NCBI RefSeq assembly: GCF_000018285.1
Contig: NC_009901.1
Coordinates: forward strand, 4,773,001-4,837,000
Direction of reading: 5' to 3'
Length of the DNA stretch: 64,000 nucleotides
Source: Shewanella pealeana ATCC 700345
Lineage (GTDB): Bacteria > Pseudomonadota > Gammaproteobacteria > Enterobacterales > Shewanellaceae
In this document: positions 33,122 through 43,486 of the stretch, piece after piece
Position numbering within the stretch: position 1 is the stretch's first letter
How the letters are laid out: the number at the start of each line of letters is the position of its first letter
Translations under genes and position numbers: made by a program
Notes under the pieces: model-generated
Told to the model about the DNA's origin: nothing
Seen by the model: the letters and a program-made list of their open reading frames with translations, nothing else
The model's database searches: none

Positions 33122-35266
33122 ATGAGTTTGTTAACCTGGTCTGAATTGTACCCCCGTGTATCCTCTACAGATCCGGCTCATTCCGAGCAATTCTTGCTCT
33201 GGCAAAATGAATCTGAATCAACCGCTCTGGCCATATTACAGGGGCACCACTTTCTTGCTGCCACCCCCGCAGCGCTCAATTATTTTGAAAGCCAAGAGCA
33301 GAACTTTATTCATGCCACCCCCTTCGACTTCTCTCCCAGACTGCAGTCTTCAGGAAGAAATAGTGTCGAGTATGGCCAGCAAATGATAAAAAAGGCGGCC
33401 AAGGGCGAGGTCGTCTCATTGAGTTGGTTGCATATGAGTCAGCAAGGTAAAGAGCTGCCTACCGTTTTAACCCTTTACCCGGCTCAACTCGATAACATTA
33501 AGGTGATGATAGTCTCCTTCAAGCCTTTAGACAGGCGAAAGCGCAGTAGAGAGAGTATCAGTAATGGCTTTGAAACCTTGCCTAAAGAGCTGATGTCGAT
33601 AACCCTAGAAGACAGCGCCGAAGCCGTTTATATCACAGATGAAGATGATAGAATTTTGGCGGTCAATAAGGCCATGTGCCGGATCTGTGGCTATAGTGCC
33701 GAACATTTGCTCAGTAAGACTCCGAGCGATATCAAGCTAGAATTACAACACCAAAATCAAGCACCCGATAACCCTCTTAAAGGCAAGGGAAGCTGGCAAG
33801 GGGAAGTTTGGAAGTGTCGCTCAGATGGTTCAACATTCCCGGCATGGCAAAGTTGCCGACGGATCTACGCCGATAACACAGTATTTTACGTTAACTTGTT
33901 TAGCGATATTAGTGAGAAGAAGGCGCTCGAAAACAAGCTGACTCAACAAGCCATGTATGACAAGCTAACTGGGTTGCCAAATCGTTTCCATCTGATCCAA
34001 TTGCTCAATAAGGCGATCAACAACATCAAGCAATCTCCCGACTCGATCGGCGCGCTGATGTTTTTAGATCTCAATGGTTTTAAGAATATTAACGACAGCT
34101 TTGGTCACTCGACCGGAGATAAAGTCTTACAACTCGTTGCAGCTCGTCTCGAAGCTTGTTGTATCGAGAATGCTGAAATCGCCCGCCTCGGTGGTGATGA
34201 GTTCACCTTAGTCTTACCTCAGTGCCACAGCAGGCAAGAAATTGAAGCATTTTCTGAGCTGATATTGTCATTGTTTGAGGCCCCCTTCGAGATTAATGGT
34301 CAGAAATTCTATCTTGGCACCAGTATTGGGATCTCGCTATTTCCGCAGCAAAGTGACGAGCCCAATCAGCTCTTAAGCATGGCCGACACCGCTATGTATT
34401 CGGCTAAAAATAGCCCTAAGCATATCCGTTTCTATAACGCGACCATTCGCGAAGCGGCCGAGAAAAAACTACATACTCTAAATGACCTACGCCACGCTCA
34501 AAGTCTTGGCCAATTCAGTTTAGTTTATCAAAGCATTGTCGATTTAGAATCCAATAGAACAGTGGCAATTGAAGCTCTATTGCGCTGGAATCAGAGTAAT
34601 GGTGAGGTTATTGAAGCCCATGATTTTATTCCTCTACTAGAGGAAGCTGGCCTGATGGTCAACGTTGGCCAATGGGCGCTAGAACAAGCTTGCATTCAAA
34701 TGCTGAAATGGCAACAAGACTACGACTCAGAACTTAAAATCAGCGTGAATATCTCAAGATCTCAGCTAGAACACCCAGACTTTATCTCCATGCTTGAAGG
34801 GTTACTGACGCGGACTTGCCTGCCTGCTAGCGCATTGATTATTGAGATCACCGAGAATGCTTTTATACACAGGCCTAAATTGATGACAAAAGTCTTAGCT
34901 CAGTTAAAAGAGATGGGTATTTGCATCACGATTGACGACTTTGGCGCTGGATTGTCCTCATTAAGTCGGCTCAGCAGCTTGCCTATCGACAGCCTGAAAA
35001 TTGATGCAGGCTTTGCCCAACGCTTAGATTGCAATCAAGGTCGAAAGCTTTGCAAAGCCATTATGCAACTAGCGCAAACCTTAGAGATCAATTTTGTTGC
35101 TGAAGGGGTAGAAACTCAAGCCCAAAGAGATATGCTGTTGAGTCTAGGAAAAGGCATGGGCCAAGGGTATTTCTATAATAGGCCAACAGCGGCTGAAAAC
35201 TTTACCCATGAGGTACTCGACCCAATCTACGCGACAACGCAGACTAAGAATCTAGCGGCAAGATGA
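33122..35266 (+). CDS. PAS-GGDEF-EAL cyclic-di-GMP turnover protein
   Basis: A 714-residue protein. An upstream TTG at 33086 is in frame, but AGGGA precedes the ATG at 33122 (MSLLTWSELYPRV), so that start is preferred. After an N-terminal region of about 140 residues come a PAS domain (AEAVYITDEDDRILAVNKAMCRICGY...), a GGDEF domain with intact ARLGGDEFTLVL, and an EAL domain with VAIEALLRW, the metal-site DDFGAG and the EGVE motif. No membrane segment is evident. Both catalytic signatures are intact, so it could make and degrade c-di-GMP; net direction cannot be told. The PilZ receptor gene is nearby. Confidence 0.9.
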   Translation: MSLLTWSELYPRVSSTDPAHSEQFLLWQNESESTALAILQGHHFLAATPAALNYFESQEQNFIHATPFDFSPRLQSSGRNSVEYGQQMIKKAAKGEVVSLSWLHMSQQGKELPTVLTLYPAQLDNIKVMIVSFKPLDRRKRSRESISNGFETLPKELMSITLEDSAEAVYITDEDDRILAVNKAMCRICGYSAEHLLSKTPSDIKLELQHQNQAPDNPLKGKGSWQGEVWKCRSDGSTFPAWQSCRRIYADNTVFYVNLFSDISEKKALENKLTQQAMYDKLTGLPNRFHLIQLLNKAINNIKQSPDSIGALMFLDLNGFKNINDSFGHSTGDKVLQLVAARLEACCIENAEIARLGGDEFTLVLPQCHSRQEIEAFSELILSLFEAPFEINGQKFYLGTSIGISLFPQQSDEPNQLLSMADTAMYSAKNSPKHIRFYNATIREAAEKKLHTLNDLRHAQSLGQFSLVYQSIVDLESNRTVAIEALLRWNQSNGEVIEAHDFIPLLEEAGLMVNVGQWALEQACIQMLKWQQDYDSELKISVNISRSQLEHPDFISMLEGLLTRTCLPASALIIEITENAFIHRPKLMTKVLAQLKEMGICITIDDFGAGLSSLSRLSSLPIDSLKIDAGFAQRLDCNQGRKLCKAIMQLAQTLEINFVAEGVETQAQRDMLLSLGKGMGQGYFYNRPTAAENFTHEVLDPIYATTQTKNLAAR

Positions 35267-35528
35267 AAGGTAGCTACGCCAGCACTCTGAATAAGTTATT
35301 CAGTGTCGCCCCCTGCAAAAGCTGTTGCCGACGTAGCCCCTCATTATCACCATAAGATGATGATGTTATTAAACCTTATTCATTGAAAAATAAGCGTGAT
35401 ATCTGCGGCGTTTTATCAAGGAATAGACGATTTGAATCACAAAAACTTACATCTGTATCTCGCCCAAAAACTGCAGTGAGTTTTTACACTTACTCAGCCA
35501 ATATAAAAACCACTAAAAATAATAATGG

Positions 35529-36200
35529 TTATTGATATCTAGCCCGCACATCGGCAGGCATAGAAGCTAACCTTTGCTCTACCATGGCATCTAATGCCTT
35601 AGTTAGCGGCGCGACATCTTGCTCGTTATCTATGGCTTTTAACATCATGGCCGCGGCCTCTAATGTGGACAGACTATCGCTTCGGCTCGCCTTACGTATG
35701 GTGTAATTTGAAGCACTGTCCAAATCCAAGTGCAAGGCAGGATAAGCCTGTAACCATGGGTTAAGCTGCAGCAATTTATAGGCCTTTCTCCAAGTGCCAT
35801 CTAAGAAGAGAAGGATCACTTCCTCTTCAACCTTAGTCTCATTTGCCGATATGCTGTTCTCTGATGGGTAAACTAAGTAGACAGGCTTATCGGATGCAGC
35901 CAATTGTTGACGCAGCGCAGCAAAATCATCGGCTGTTTCACCGACGACGACTTGAGTTTCAGCGATAACCAGCTCTAGCAGGCGCACACTATTCTTCGCA
36001 TGCCCTACTTCACTGGGATCTTGCAAAATTATCAGCTCAGGCGTGACTTGCATAAGTTCGATACTGGCACACAAACAGGCATTTTGCGGATAGTGGCAGT
36101 TGGGACAAGTTGGACGGGACACGAGACCTCTGGGTAATTGTTTAAAATAGCCTGCAAATTGTAGCCGAGTGTTGATACAAATTACACGATAACTCGACAT
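35529..36200 (-). CDS. tapT: tRNA-uridine aminocarboxypropyltransferase (DTW domain)
   Basis: A 223-residue protein with the TDD/DTW signature as LLFLDGTWRKAYKLL and a zinc-binding CPNCHYPQNACLC near the N-terminus. The conserved RKASRSDSLSTLEA follows. E. coli TapT (YfiP) uses this fold to place the acp3 group on U47 of tRNA. The protein is of family length. It is divergent from the outer-membrane protein gene at 36422 with no obvious functional link. Confidence 0.85.
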   Translation of the reverse strand: MSSYRVICINTRLQFAGYFKQLPRGLVSRPTCPNCHYPQNACLCASIELMQVTPELIILQDPSEVGHAKNSVRLLELVIAETQVVVGETADDFAALRQQLAASDKPVYLVYPSENSISANETKVEEEVILLFLDGTWRKAYKLLQLNPWLQAYPALHLDLDSASNYTIRKASRSDSLSTLEAAAMMLKAIDNEQDVAPLTKALDAMVEQRLASMPADVRARYQ

Positions 36201-36421
36201 TACAATCTCAATAACTTTAGTGTAAATTTCAAGCAGAACTTATATGGACATCATTTTAACCAACTAATTCAGTGAATGAATTTGTTGCACACTTGGAGCT
36301 TAAAAGTGAGTTTAACTGCGCTTGCTAATGCAGTTGCTTCGCTATTTATCCCATAGGTGAACTAAGTCAGCTTAAACATCACAGGAGGCTAGCAAGTTAA
36401 GGCCTCAAACAAGGACGTAAA

Positions 36422-37438
36422 ATGAACAACAAAACACTTTCGGTGGCTATATTATCCAGCCTCATTGCCTGTAACGCTCTCGCAAACGATATTCCAACTC
36501 AAACAAATAGCAGCTATCAACACGAATTAAATCTTGCCCTCGGTACCTATAGTGATGATTTTGGCGATGGTATATGGGACTTAGGTTATCGCTACTATTT
36601 TTCCCCAGTTGATATAACTAAAACCCCCTACGCCCTGAATGGAATCCTTGCACAAGCTTCAAATATCGGCGTTCAATACGCTCAAATGCAAATAATTGAT
36701 GACGCAGACCTCTATCAAATAGATGCTACATATGTATTTGATTCAAAATGGTTTGTAAAAGGGATGTATGAGAAGGATGACAGTGACAGTCAATACACAA
36801 CTCTAGATGAAAGCCAAGATAGCTATCATTTTAGCTTAGGCTACTATTTTAACGACACCTCAGAAGTTTCTATTTACTATGGAAACGCTAGGAGTTCAGA
36901 TAATTATCATCATACAATTGACCTTAATGCATCAGAGGTCGGCTTCAGATATCAAGGTGATTTTGATTCCCAGACAGATACATATGGGGTACAGGCCCGT
37001 AGCTTTATGCCGATGCAATCATTTGCAGGCATAGAACTAGCAGGGTTTTGGCAATATAGTCAAAATGATCATCGTAATGCCACCAGCTATTACGATGGCA
37101 ATTCAGAAGAGTCGGGAAGCTATCAATATGACTCAAATACAGATCGTCATTTAGTTCACCTTGCTACTGACTTTTATATTAACAAATCATGGTCAGTGGG
37201 CGGTGAATATTCATGGCAAAATTTTGACCGCAAAACTATATTTAATCACAGTCAACAAAGCGGCCCTTCTCGATATAGCGATGATGGTAGCGACAGCCTT
37301 TACGCCATCAATACCGCCTATTGGTGGCAATTCTCAAATCTTTTCACAGCCAACGCTTCTGTAGCTAAATACTTCGATGACGAAGGTGACTCGCCTGATG
37401 GAGTTTTCTTCCGTCTGGCCATTAACGCCCGTTTCTAA
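36422..37438 (+). CDS. Putative outer-membrane beta-barrel protein (porin-like)
   Basis: A 338-residue protein with a Sec signal peptide (LSSLIACNALA). It then shows alternating strands rich in Tyr, Ser, Asp and Gly and ends in the outer-membrane sorting signature LAINARF with a C-terminal phenylalanine. Repeated segments such as YQIDATYVFDSKWFVKG and FSLGYYFNDTSEVSIYYG read as membrane strands. Many aspartates suggest a cation-friendly or metal-binding surface, which is speculation. Comparable 'putative porin' genes occur in Shewanella. Substrate unknown. Confidence 0.7.
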   Translation: MNNKTLSVAILSSLIACNALANDIPTQTNSSYQHELNLALGTYSDDFGDGIWDLGYRYYFSPVDITKTPYALNGILAQASNIGVQYAQMQIIDDADLYQIDATYVFDSKWFVKGMYEKDDSDSQYTTLDESQDSYHFSLGYYFNDTSEVSIYYGNARSSDNYHHTIDLNASEVGFRYQGDFDSQTDTYGVQARSFMPMQSFAGIELAGFWQYSQNDHRNATSYYDGNSEESGSYQYDSNTDRHLVHLATDFYINKSWSVGGEYSWQNFDRKTIFNHSQQSGPSRYSDDGSDSLYAINTAYWWQFSNLFTANASVAKYFDDEGDSPDGVFFRLAINARF

Positions 37439-37456
37439 TACCAATAATTAAAAAAA

Positions 37457-37487
37457 AGCCTGCCCAGATGGTTAGTCTGTGCAGGCT
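37457..37487 (-). terminator. Terminator after the Bcr/CflA transporter gene
   Basis: AGCCTGC / GCAGGCT with an inner CAGA / TCTG extension. The T7 run is on the minus strand, so it mainly serves the minus-strand transporter gene; the porin-like gene converges on it. Confidence 0.8.
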
Positions 37488-37553
37488 AAAGTGTTTCAGG
37501 GTGAAACAAAGTTAACTGTTACTGTTTACTATCGGGCACTTGCCCAACACAAA

Positions 37554-38756
37554 CTAGTAAGCGTGTTGCTCTTGGTGCCAATGGTCAAACTTAGGCATAG
37601 CCATCATGGCAAGTAATGCAATCGCTCCCACGCCCATCAAGGCCGCTACCGCATACGGAGCAGGCAGACTCGTCTGCTGGATAAGTGCCGTCAGCAGTGA
37701 GGCGCCACTCATCTGAATGAAACCAAGCATTGCTGTTGCCGTACCCGCTCTTTCGCCAAAGGCCGAAAGCGCCATACTGGTTGCTGGGCCGAGTAGTAAG
37801 GCAAAGCCGATACAGAGCAGCATCATAGGTAACATGTAGCTATACGCTGCCATCAAGCCTGACTGCGGACCCACCAACTGCACAATAACCTGAGTGACTG
37901 CAGACGCTAGCATCAAGATTAACGCAGCAATAACGGTTGGTCGGTTGCCCAGCTTTTTAATCACTAGTGGTGCGGCAAAACAGGCAACGATATTCACGGC
38001 CGCGTTTAAGCCAAATAGGCCACTGAAAGTTAACTCTGATACACCCAAGTGACCGATAAGCCACACAGGTGCGTAAGACACATAACTCAGGATTGCAGCC
38101 ATACCCGCCATACAAGCGATGGCATAAAACACAAAGTGCGGCTCAGTAATCACCGGCTTATAACGCGCCCAGCGGTATAGTGGCCCGTCACTGATGGTAT
38201 TCTGTGGGCGAGTTTCAGGTAGACGCAGGCTCACTAAAGCCAGAATAACTAGGCCATACAAGGCCATAAAGATGAAGTTTGAACGCCAGCCAAATTGCAG
38301 CGCCAGCATGCCGCCCAAGGTCGGTGCTAACGCGGGAATAATACAGATCATACCGTTAAGATAGCTGTAGTAACGAGCGCTCTCTTTGGGTGAAAAACAG
38401 TCCCGCACCGCACTGAATACCACGATAGAGGTGGAACAAGCGGCTAAGCCTTGCATCACTCGAGCAATTTGCAGCCAATGAAACTCTACTGCAATAGCGG
38501 CCAATAGACTGCTAATCATATAAAAGATGATGCCACCTATGGCAATAGGTCGGCGACCATAGCGATCCGCCAGTGGACCAATCAATAACTGGCCAGTGCC
38601 CATGGCAAACAAGAAGAGTACTAACGTCGATTGGATTTCGCTAGCTGATACAGCAAACTCCGCTGCCATTGTAGGCATAGAGGGGAGATAAATATCGATA
38701 GCCAACGGGCTTAAAATCACCATTGGCAACAAAATGGGTAACAAACTACGACGCAT
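37554..38756 (-). CDS. Bcr/CflA-family multidrug efflux MFS transporter
   Basis: A 400-residue inner-membrane protein with twelve predicted helices. The DHA1 signatures are visible: LSPLAIDIYLPSMPTMAAEF at helix 1, GPLADRYGRRPIAIGG between helices 2 and 3, and RVMQGLAACS in helix 4. It would export drugs or metabolites using the proton gradient. It is divergent from a LysR gene at 38857, the common arrangement for an efflux pump and its regulator. Confidence 0.88.
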   Translation of the reverse strand: MRRSLLPILLPMVILSPLAIDIYLPSMPTMAAEFAVSASEIQSTLVLFLFAMGTGQLLIGPLADRYGRRPIAIGGIIFYMISSLLAAIAVEFHWLQIARVMQGLAACSTSIVVFSAVRDCFSPKESARYYSYLNGMICIIPALAPTLGGMLALQFGWRSNFIFMALYGLVILALVSLRLPETRPQNTISDGPLYRWARYKPVITEPHFVFYAIACMAGMAAILSYVSYAPVWLIGHLGVSELTFSGLFGLNAAVNIVACFAAPLVIKKLGNRPTVIAALILMLASAVTQVIVQLVGPQSGLMAAYSYMLPMMLLCIGFALLLGPATSMALSAFGERAGTATAMLGFIQMSGASLLTALIQQTSLPAPYAVAALMGVGAIALLAMMAMPKFDHWHQEQHAY

Positions 38757-38856
38757 GATCTTTCTCAGAATTAGGAAAACAGCGCTATAGTAATCAAACT
38801 ATGGTATGAACAGAAATGATATTATTTCCATTGTGAATTTCCACTGAGGAATATCT

Positions 38857-39825
38857 TTGAAACTAGAAAATCTCGCACGTATCGATCTCAACCTACTGGT
38901 TATTCTGCAAGTGCTTTTGGAGGAGCAAAGCGTCACCCGTGCCGCCAATCGCCTACACCTTAGTCAGTCTGCTCTGAGTAAGAGCTTAAACCGCTTAAGG
39001 GAGACCCTAGGGGATCCACTTTTCCTGCGCACCGCTCATGGACTTAAGCCAACAGCCCACGCAGTACAGTTAGGCAAGATCCTCCCCCAAAGCCTACAAA
39101 GCTTGTATCAACTAACACTACCGCCAAGCTTTACGCCCCATAACAGTAACCGTCAGTTTTCATTTGCCATGGTGGAAAGCGCTTACGAAACTTTGCTGCC
39201 TTACTTTATCGGCACCTTACTCAATCGCGCCCCCAACCTTAAGCTCGATAGCTTTGTATGGAGCGAAAATTCGATGCAGGCGATTCAACAAGGGCAGATT
39301 GATTTCGGTATTGCCGGGCGTGAACTGCACCCACAGTCTGCCTTTCAGGTGGATAGGCTACCCGAAGGCATCGCCCATCAAACCCTGTTTACCGATCATC
39401 AGCTGTGTTTGGTTCGCCAAGATCACCCCATCCTCTCGGCCGTAGCTGCCGGCCATTGGGATCTGACTGTCTATCTCGAGATGTCACATGTGCAGGTACG
39501 CTGCGAAGGCAATGACTGGTGGGCACTGGACTATCATCTGGCCGATTTAGGTCACCATCGCCGTTTAAGCACTATCGTGCCCGATTTTTATGGCGCTGCG
39601 AGTGTTTGTGCCCATAGCGATCTGATTTTTACCCTACCCGCGAGCTTTGCCCAACATGCTAAGAAGCTCTATCCCTTAGTCGAGTTACCGCTGCCGATTG
39701 AATTTATTCCACTGGCCTACGTACTACTCTGGCATGAGCGAAGTGCTGAAGATCCAGGCCATGGATGGGTTAAGGAGATTATTTGTGAAAGCGTTGCCAA
39801 GGCGTTTTTAAACAGTCAAAATTGA
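38857..39825 (+). CDS. LysR-family transcriptional regulator, divergent from the efflux pump
   Basis: A 322-residue LysR protein that starts with TTG (KLENLARIDLNLLVILQV), supported by GAGGA 6 bases upstream. The winged helix is complete (SVTRAANRLHLSQSALSKSLNRLRETLGDPLF). The 100-base intergenic region to the Bcr/CflA pump should hold both promoters, so it most likely controls the pump. Effector unknown. Confidence 0.85.
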   Translation: MKLENLARIDLNLLVILQVLLEEQSVTRAANRLHLSQSALSKSLNRLRETLGDPLFLRTAHGLKPTAHAVQLGKILPQSLQSLYQLTLPPSFTPHNSNRQFSFAMVESAYETLLPYFIGTLLNRAPNLKLDSFVWSENSMQAIQQGQIDFGIAGRELHPQSAFQVDRLPEGIAHQTLFTDHQLCLVRQDHPILSAVAAGHWDLTVYLEMSHVQVRCEGNDWWALDYHLADLGHHRRLSTIVPDFYGAASVCAHSDLIFTLPASFAQHAKKLYPLVELPLPIEFIPLAYVLLWHERSAEDPGHGWVKEIICESVAKAFLNSQN

Positions 39826-39989
39826 AGCGAGTTAAATTAGATTAACCTTTATTAACGTGATCTTGGTTCAAATAAACGGCAGTATAATATTCAACAGTTA
39901 GCCTTAAGCATCACGAACAAAAGACCAAGCCATTCAGTCTTCATTCATCTTCTTCGTGTAAGCTAACATTAAGATATTTTGGAGAACAT

Positions 39990-40319
39990 ATGATTTATAG
40001 CCAATTTCAGAACAATCCGATGCAGAGCCGATTTTCAGGTACTCGCGGTTGGTTAGCATTCGTTATCGGTCTAGCGTTTATGACATTAGCTCTAGTCGCG
40101 CTGCCATTTTTACTATTGTTTGGTGCCATTACTTTTGTGGCCTTGAGTCTATTCGGTCGGGTATATCTCAAGCGTCAACTTGCTCGCTTTCAGAAGCAGC
40201 AAGCCAACAAAGAGTTTCAGTATAGCGAAGAGTTTCAGGAGTCGATTTATAAAGAAGCACCGACCTCTGCACCACACAAAGGCCGTACGTTCGAACACAA
40301 TCCTAACGAGCCTATTTAA
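39990..40319 (+). CDS. Small membrane protein, function unknown
   Basis: A 109-residue protein with one long or two short hydrophobic segments (GWLAFVIGLAFMTLALVALP and FLLLFGAITFVALSLF), then a basic, charged tail (YLKRQLARFQKQQANKEF). GGAGAA precedes the ATG. It is probably an inner-membrane protein with a cytoplasmic tail. No family was recognised. Confidence 0.6.
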   Translation: MIYSQFQNNPMQSRFSGTRGWLAFVIGLAFMTLALVALPFLLLFGAITFVALSLFGRVYLKRQLARFQKQQANKEFQYSEEFQESIYKEAPTSAPHKGRTFEHNPNEPI

Positions 40320-40336
40320 CCTAATAGCTAATTAAG

Positions 40337-41605
40337 TTAAATAACCATATCCGACGCGTTTAGAGGTCTAGATAACAGGCTTTCGAAGCGCGTCCATTTT
40401 TCTGCTTTTGTGTCAGCTTTCGCCTCGACCCAAGCCGCTACGGCGTCTTCACCCACGCTATAATTAATCACATAAGAGCGATTACGTTCATAAAACTTAA
40501 CGCGCTGTTTCGCACGTGAGTTAGGGTAAAGCGCGCCTTCGATTAGCATCTTTTCCGCCGCTTCAGCATCGACTCGCTTATCGGTTAAACACTGGCTGAC
40601 GTAGTTCTCAAAATAACCCAGCTTTTTCACTAACTTTAATATCTTGTGAAACAGGGCAAGATCTCCGCTCAATCCTGCCAGCGGCATTAGCACGTCACGC
40701 TCAAAAGCCAACACCTCTTCATCGGACATGATCAGACTCAGCGCATAGTTAGCGCTGCCCTCTGACAAATAAGAGATCGGGCTGTATAACGGATAGATGG
40801 CATACTCTAGCCATTGCTTAGCCTTCACCAACTTCTGCTCTTGTAAAACATTGAATACATGATGCCCAGGGTAGCCTTCATGGGAGGCCAGCTCTAAGTA
40901 ACGCTCAATGCCTAGGGGCTGATCTTGGTTCAACTGGATTAAGCTGTGAGAGTCGCCCTTGTACCAGTTATACGCTGTCCATACCTTATCGTTAACATAT
41001 TCAATTTCAAAACTTTCGTTTTCGGGTAAGTCCATATGCTTGCGAGTAAGTTTTCGAGCAATATCCACCGAAGCGCTAAATACCTCAGCAGCCTTGTTTT
41101 TAGGCACAATAAATTGCGATTTAAACTCATTATACCGATCGGTGAGCATGCCCTCTCCCGGCAATAGAGATTCTATTTCGGCCAGTACTTGTTGATGTTC
41201 GAGCAAGGAGTAAGGGCTAAGATGGCAATCGTATAAAGCAATGGCTTCTTCATCGAAACTCAACTGTTTACCTTGTAAAAAGTTAAGGTAAGCGCCGATG
41301 GAGTACCACTGAGTCTTCAAAAATTGATAACGTTCATTGAGCTCACCCACTGTCAGCTGTAGCCCTAGTGTCGCCAATAGCTCGGAGCCAACTTGATGCT
41401 GATTTAACAGATCGGGGATAGGCTGCCAATAGGTTTCTTTCTGCCAATCTTTTGGACCATAGTAGGCGTCGACATAATAACTGTCATGCTGACCGACAGC
41501 TAAAGCTAACTTGATATAGCGTTCTGCAAACTTATTCAGGGCTTGCTGCTGAGCGCCATCGGATAATGTTGAAGCACTAGTTTGTTCAGTATCAAATTGT
41601 GGCAA
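40337..41605 (-). CDS. DUF885-like putative metallopeptidase
   Basis: A 422-residue protein. The motif LASHEGYPGHHVFNVL matches the HExxxPGHH pattern of the DUF885 family, whose members are predicted zinc peptidases. A downstream acidic segment YLSEGSANYALSLI could supply another ligand. There is no signal peptide, so it should be cytoplasmic. It is a single gene, convergent with the small membrane protein gene. Substrate unknown. Confidence 0.65.
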   Translation of the reverse strand: MPQFDTEQTSASTLSDGAQQQALNKFAERYIKLALAVGQHDSYYVDAYYGPKDWQKETYWQPIPDLLNQHQVGSELLATLGLQLTVGELNERYQFLKTQWYSIGAYLNFLQGKQLSFDEEAIALYDCHLSPYSLLEHQQVLAEIESLLPGEGMLTDRYNEFKSQFIVPKNKAAEVFSASVDIARKLTRKHMDLPENESFEIEYVNDKVWTAYNWYKGDSHSLIQLNQDQPLGIERYLELASHEGYPGHHVFNVLQEQKLVKAKQWLEYAIYPLYSPISYLSEGSANYALSLIMSDEEVLAFERDVLMPLAGLSGDLALFHKILKLVKKLGYFENYVSQCLTDKRVDAEAAEKMLIEGALYPNSRAKQRVKFYERNRSYVINYSVGEDAVAAWVEAKADTKAEKWTRFESLLSRPLNASDMVI

Positions 41606-41912
41606 GAGAACTCCTATCGAGTAAGCAGATAATCAAATTACCAACACAGTATACATTATACAATAACCGTGTCGATTAAGTAATTTGACTAACTAGTCAC
41701 CCAGCATAGGAGGCAAAGATAGCGCTGCGCTAATGTTAAAAGCCTTTTATAGTAAAACGGGGGCAATTCAAAGCGGTTTAATATGAAGATAATTCATAAA
41801 TCGAGCTCGATTCAGTCAAACTTACACTACCATAATCAACAATATTTTAGCTGTTATAGTGCATACTTATTCCTGAGGCATCAGCCTTGCTAGCGGAGTT
41901 TACTTGTAAAAT
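41606..41912. other. Gene-free stretch upstream of the DUF885-like gene
   Basis: Intergenic DNA between the Sel1-repeat gene end and the DUF885-like gene start, both on the minus strand. Apart from the hairpin at its edge (41913-41940), I see nothing specific; the promoter of the DUF885-like gene must lie here. Confidence 0.4.
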
Positions 41913-41940
41913 GAGTCATCAATCCATCGATTGATGACTC
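41913..41940 (-). terminator. Hairpin after the Sel1-repeat gene
   Basis: A perfect 12-bp stem GAGTCATCAATC / GATTGATGACTC with a 4-base loop, 8 bases beyond the stop codon. The following minus-strand sequence ATTTTAC is a modest T-run. Confidence 0.6.
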
Positions 41941-41947
41941 TACGCCC

Positions 41948-43369
41948 TTAATCTTCGGGCTCAGATAACAACTCTGCCGCTTTGTTTAATGATAAAAGCT
42001 CTTGTTTTGAATTGGTAACGGCTAAAACGGCATCAACTTGCTGCGCCAATGAACTCCATAGCGGCAAAATCACATCCAGCTCAGTTTGATTGGCTCGCTC
42101 TCTCGCCATTTTAAGTAACGCTGCGGCAGACACCACATCGATGCGCCCTAAGATGCCATCGGCGAGTGCAATACTGAGTTCAATCATTGCCGGTACGCTA
42201 TGACCATACTTAATCACCTCTCGCAGATAGGCTTCTGCTTGTGACAAGTCTTGCCCAATGGCGCTGTCATCATGCAGCATCCCCTGCGCACAGGAAAACA
42301 TAGCATCCACCTGCCCCTGCTCAGCGGCCTCAGCCATCCAATAAGCACTCTTAATGCTGTCTTGCTCACAGCCTTCGCCACGTGCCAGCATCAAGGCTAA
42401 ATGATATTGAGCGTGAGGGAATCCAGCCTGAGCCGCTCGATGAATATACTTATAGGCGCTTTCTAGCTCACCCTGCTGGTAATAGAGCACCCCTAAATTA
42501 GCCATTGCCTCCGATTGCTCTAACTTAGCCGCTTCGCTGAGGTATTGCTGCGCCAAACTCGAGTCAGCTTCAAACTGCTCACTGCCCACCAGATAGAAAT
42601 AACCTAATAGCGCCATCGCATTAGCAATGCCCGCTTCGGCAGCCTTAGCAATTGCAAGCTCTCCTGCGATTACGTCGGTCTCTCCGCTGTAACCGTGGAT
42701 CAAAGATACCCCGTGCTCGAACAAAGCGTTTAGATCTTTGATCGATGCCTGAGCAAACCAATAGCTGGCCTGCTTCAATGAAGCCGTCGAGCGCTCTTCT
42801 ACCGCCTCATCACCACTGCCCTGCAGTGCGTGTTCCTGCTCACGCTGCATCAGAGCTCGGGTTTTTAATGACATCCCCACCAAATACTGCGACTCGGGGT
42901 CGCGATCCATGACGGCGCGATAGCACAGGTCTCGCCCCGCTAACGAGTCAAAATCTTCAAAGTAATATTCAGGCTTATCTTGCTTGCTCACACTAACAAA
43001 CAGCGACTCCACCAAAGATAAAAGCTGTTTAATCGAACGCTCACTTAACTGCTGTAGCTGCTCGGGGGTGAGGTGATACTTTTCAGGATGAGCGCCACGG
43101 TTACCGTCGGCTCTGAGCTTGTGTAGTGCGCGGGTGGTTTTAACGTTGATGAGTCGATGCTGATTAAGCTGCTCGATTCGGTCATATAGGTTAGGGCTTT
43201 CGAAACGGATCTTCTTAGGCTCAGCCAGCAAACTCGTGAGCTTATGACTAAAACTGCGTACATGTAGCAGTGCCTGAGTCGGTACATCTTTTACATAACT
43301 TTTGGCCTTGCGATAATCCTCACCTAATTCAGCTGAGAACAGATTGACGAACTCAATATCGTTCAACAA
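41948..43369 (-). CDS. DUF4145 and Sel1-repeat protein
   Basis: A 473-residue cytoplasmic protein. The N-terminal part (about residues 25-125) has the DUF4145 pattern (LRADGNRGAHPEKYHLT). The rest holds several Sel1-like TPR repeats, seen as AMALLGYFYLVGSE, AMANLGVLYYQQGELESAYKYI and AQYHLALMLARGEGCEQD. Such proteins act as scaffolds. It appears to begin with TTG after AGGGG; no ATG in this frame is better placed. Partner and role unknown. Confidence 0.75.
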   Translation of the reverse strand: MLNDIEFVNLFSAELGEDYRKAKSYVKDVPTQALLHVRSFSHKLTSLLAEPKKIRFESPNLYDRIEQLNQHRLINVKTTRALHKLRADGNRGAHPEKYHLTPEQLQQLSERSIKQLLSLVESLFVSVSKQDKPEYYFEDFDSLAGRDLCYRAVMDRDPESQYLVGMSLKTRALMQREQEHALQGSGDEAVEERSTASLKQASYWFAQASIKDLNALFEHGVSLIHGYSGETDVIAGELAIAKAAEAGIANAMALLGYFYLVGSEQFEADSSLAQQYLSEAAKLEQSEAMANLGVLYYQQGELESAYKYIHRAAQAGFPHAQYHLALMLARGEGCEQDSIKSAYWMAEAAEQGQVDAMFSCAQGMLHDDSAIGQDLSQAEAYLREVIKYGHSVPAMIELSIALADGILGRIDVVSAAALLKMARERANQTELDVILPLWSSLAQQVDAVLAVTNSKQELLSLNKAAELLSEPED

Positions 43370-43486
43370 GACATTTACCCCTAATCAAGAATAACCCTAA
43401 GCTTTTCAGATAACAGGCTAGGCATTGCAGCTATTACACAAAGTAAGTCGCTGCAATCCCAGAGAACAAATCCCTATTCAGGAATA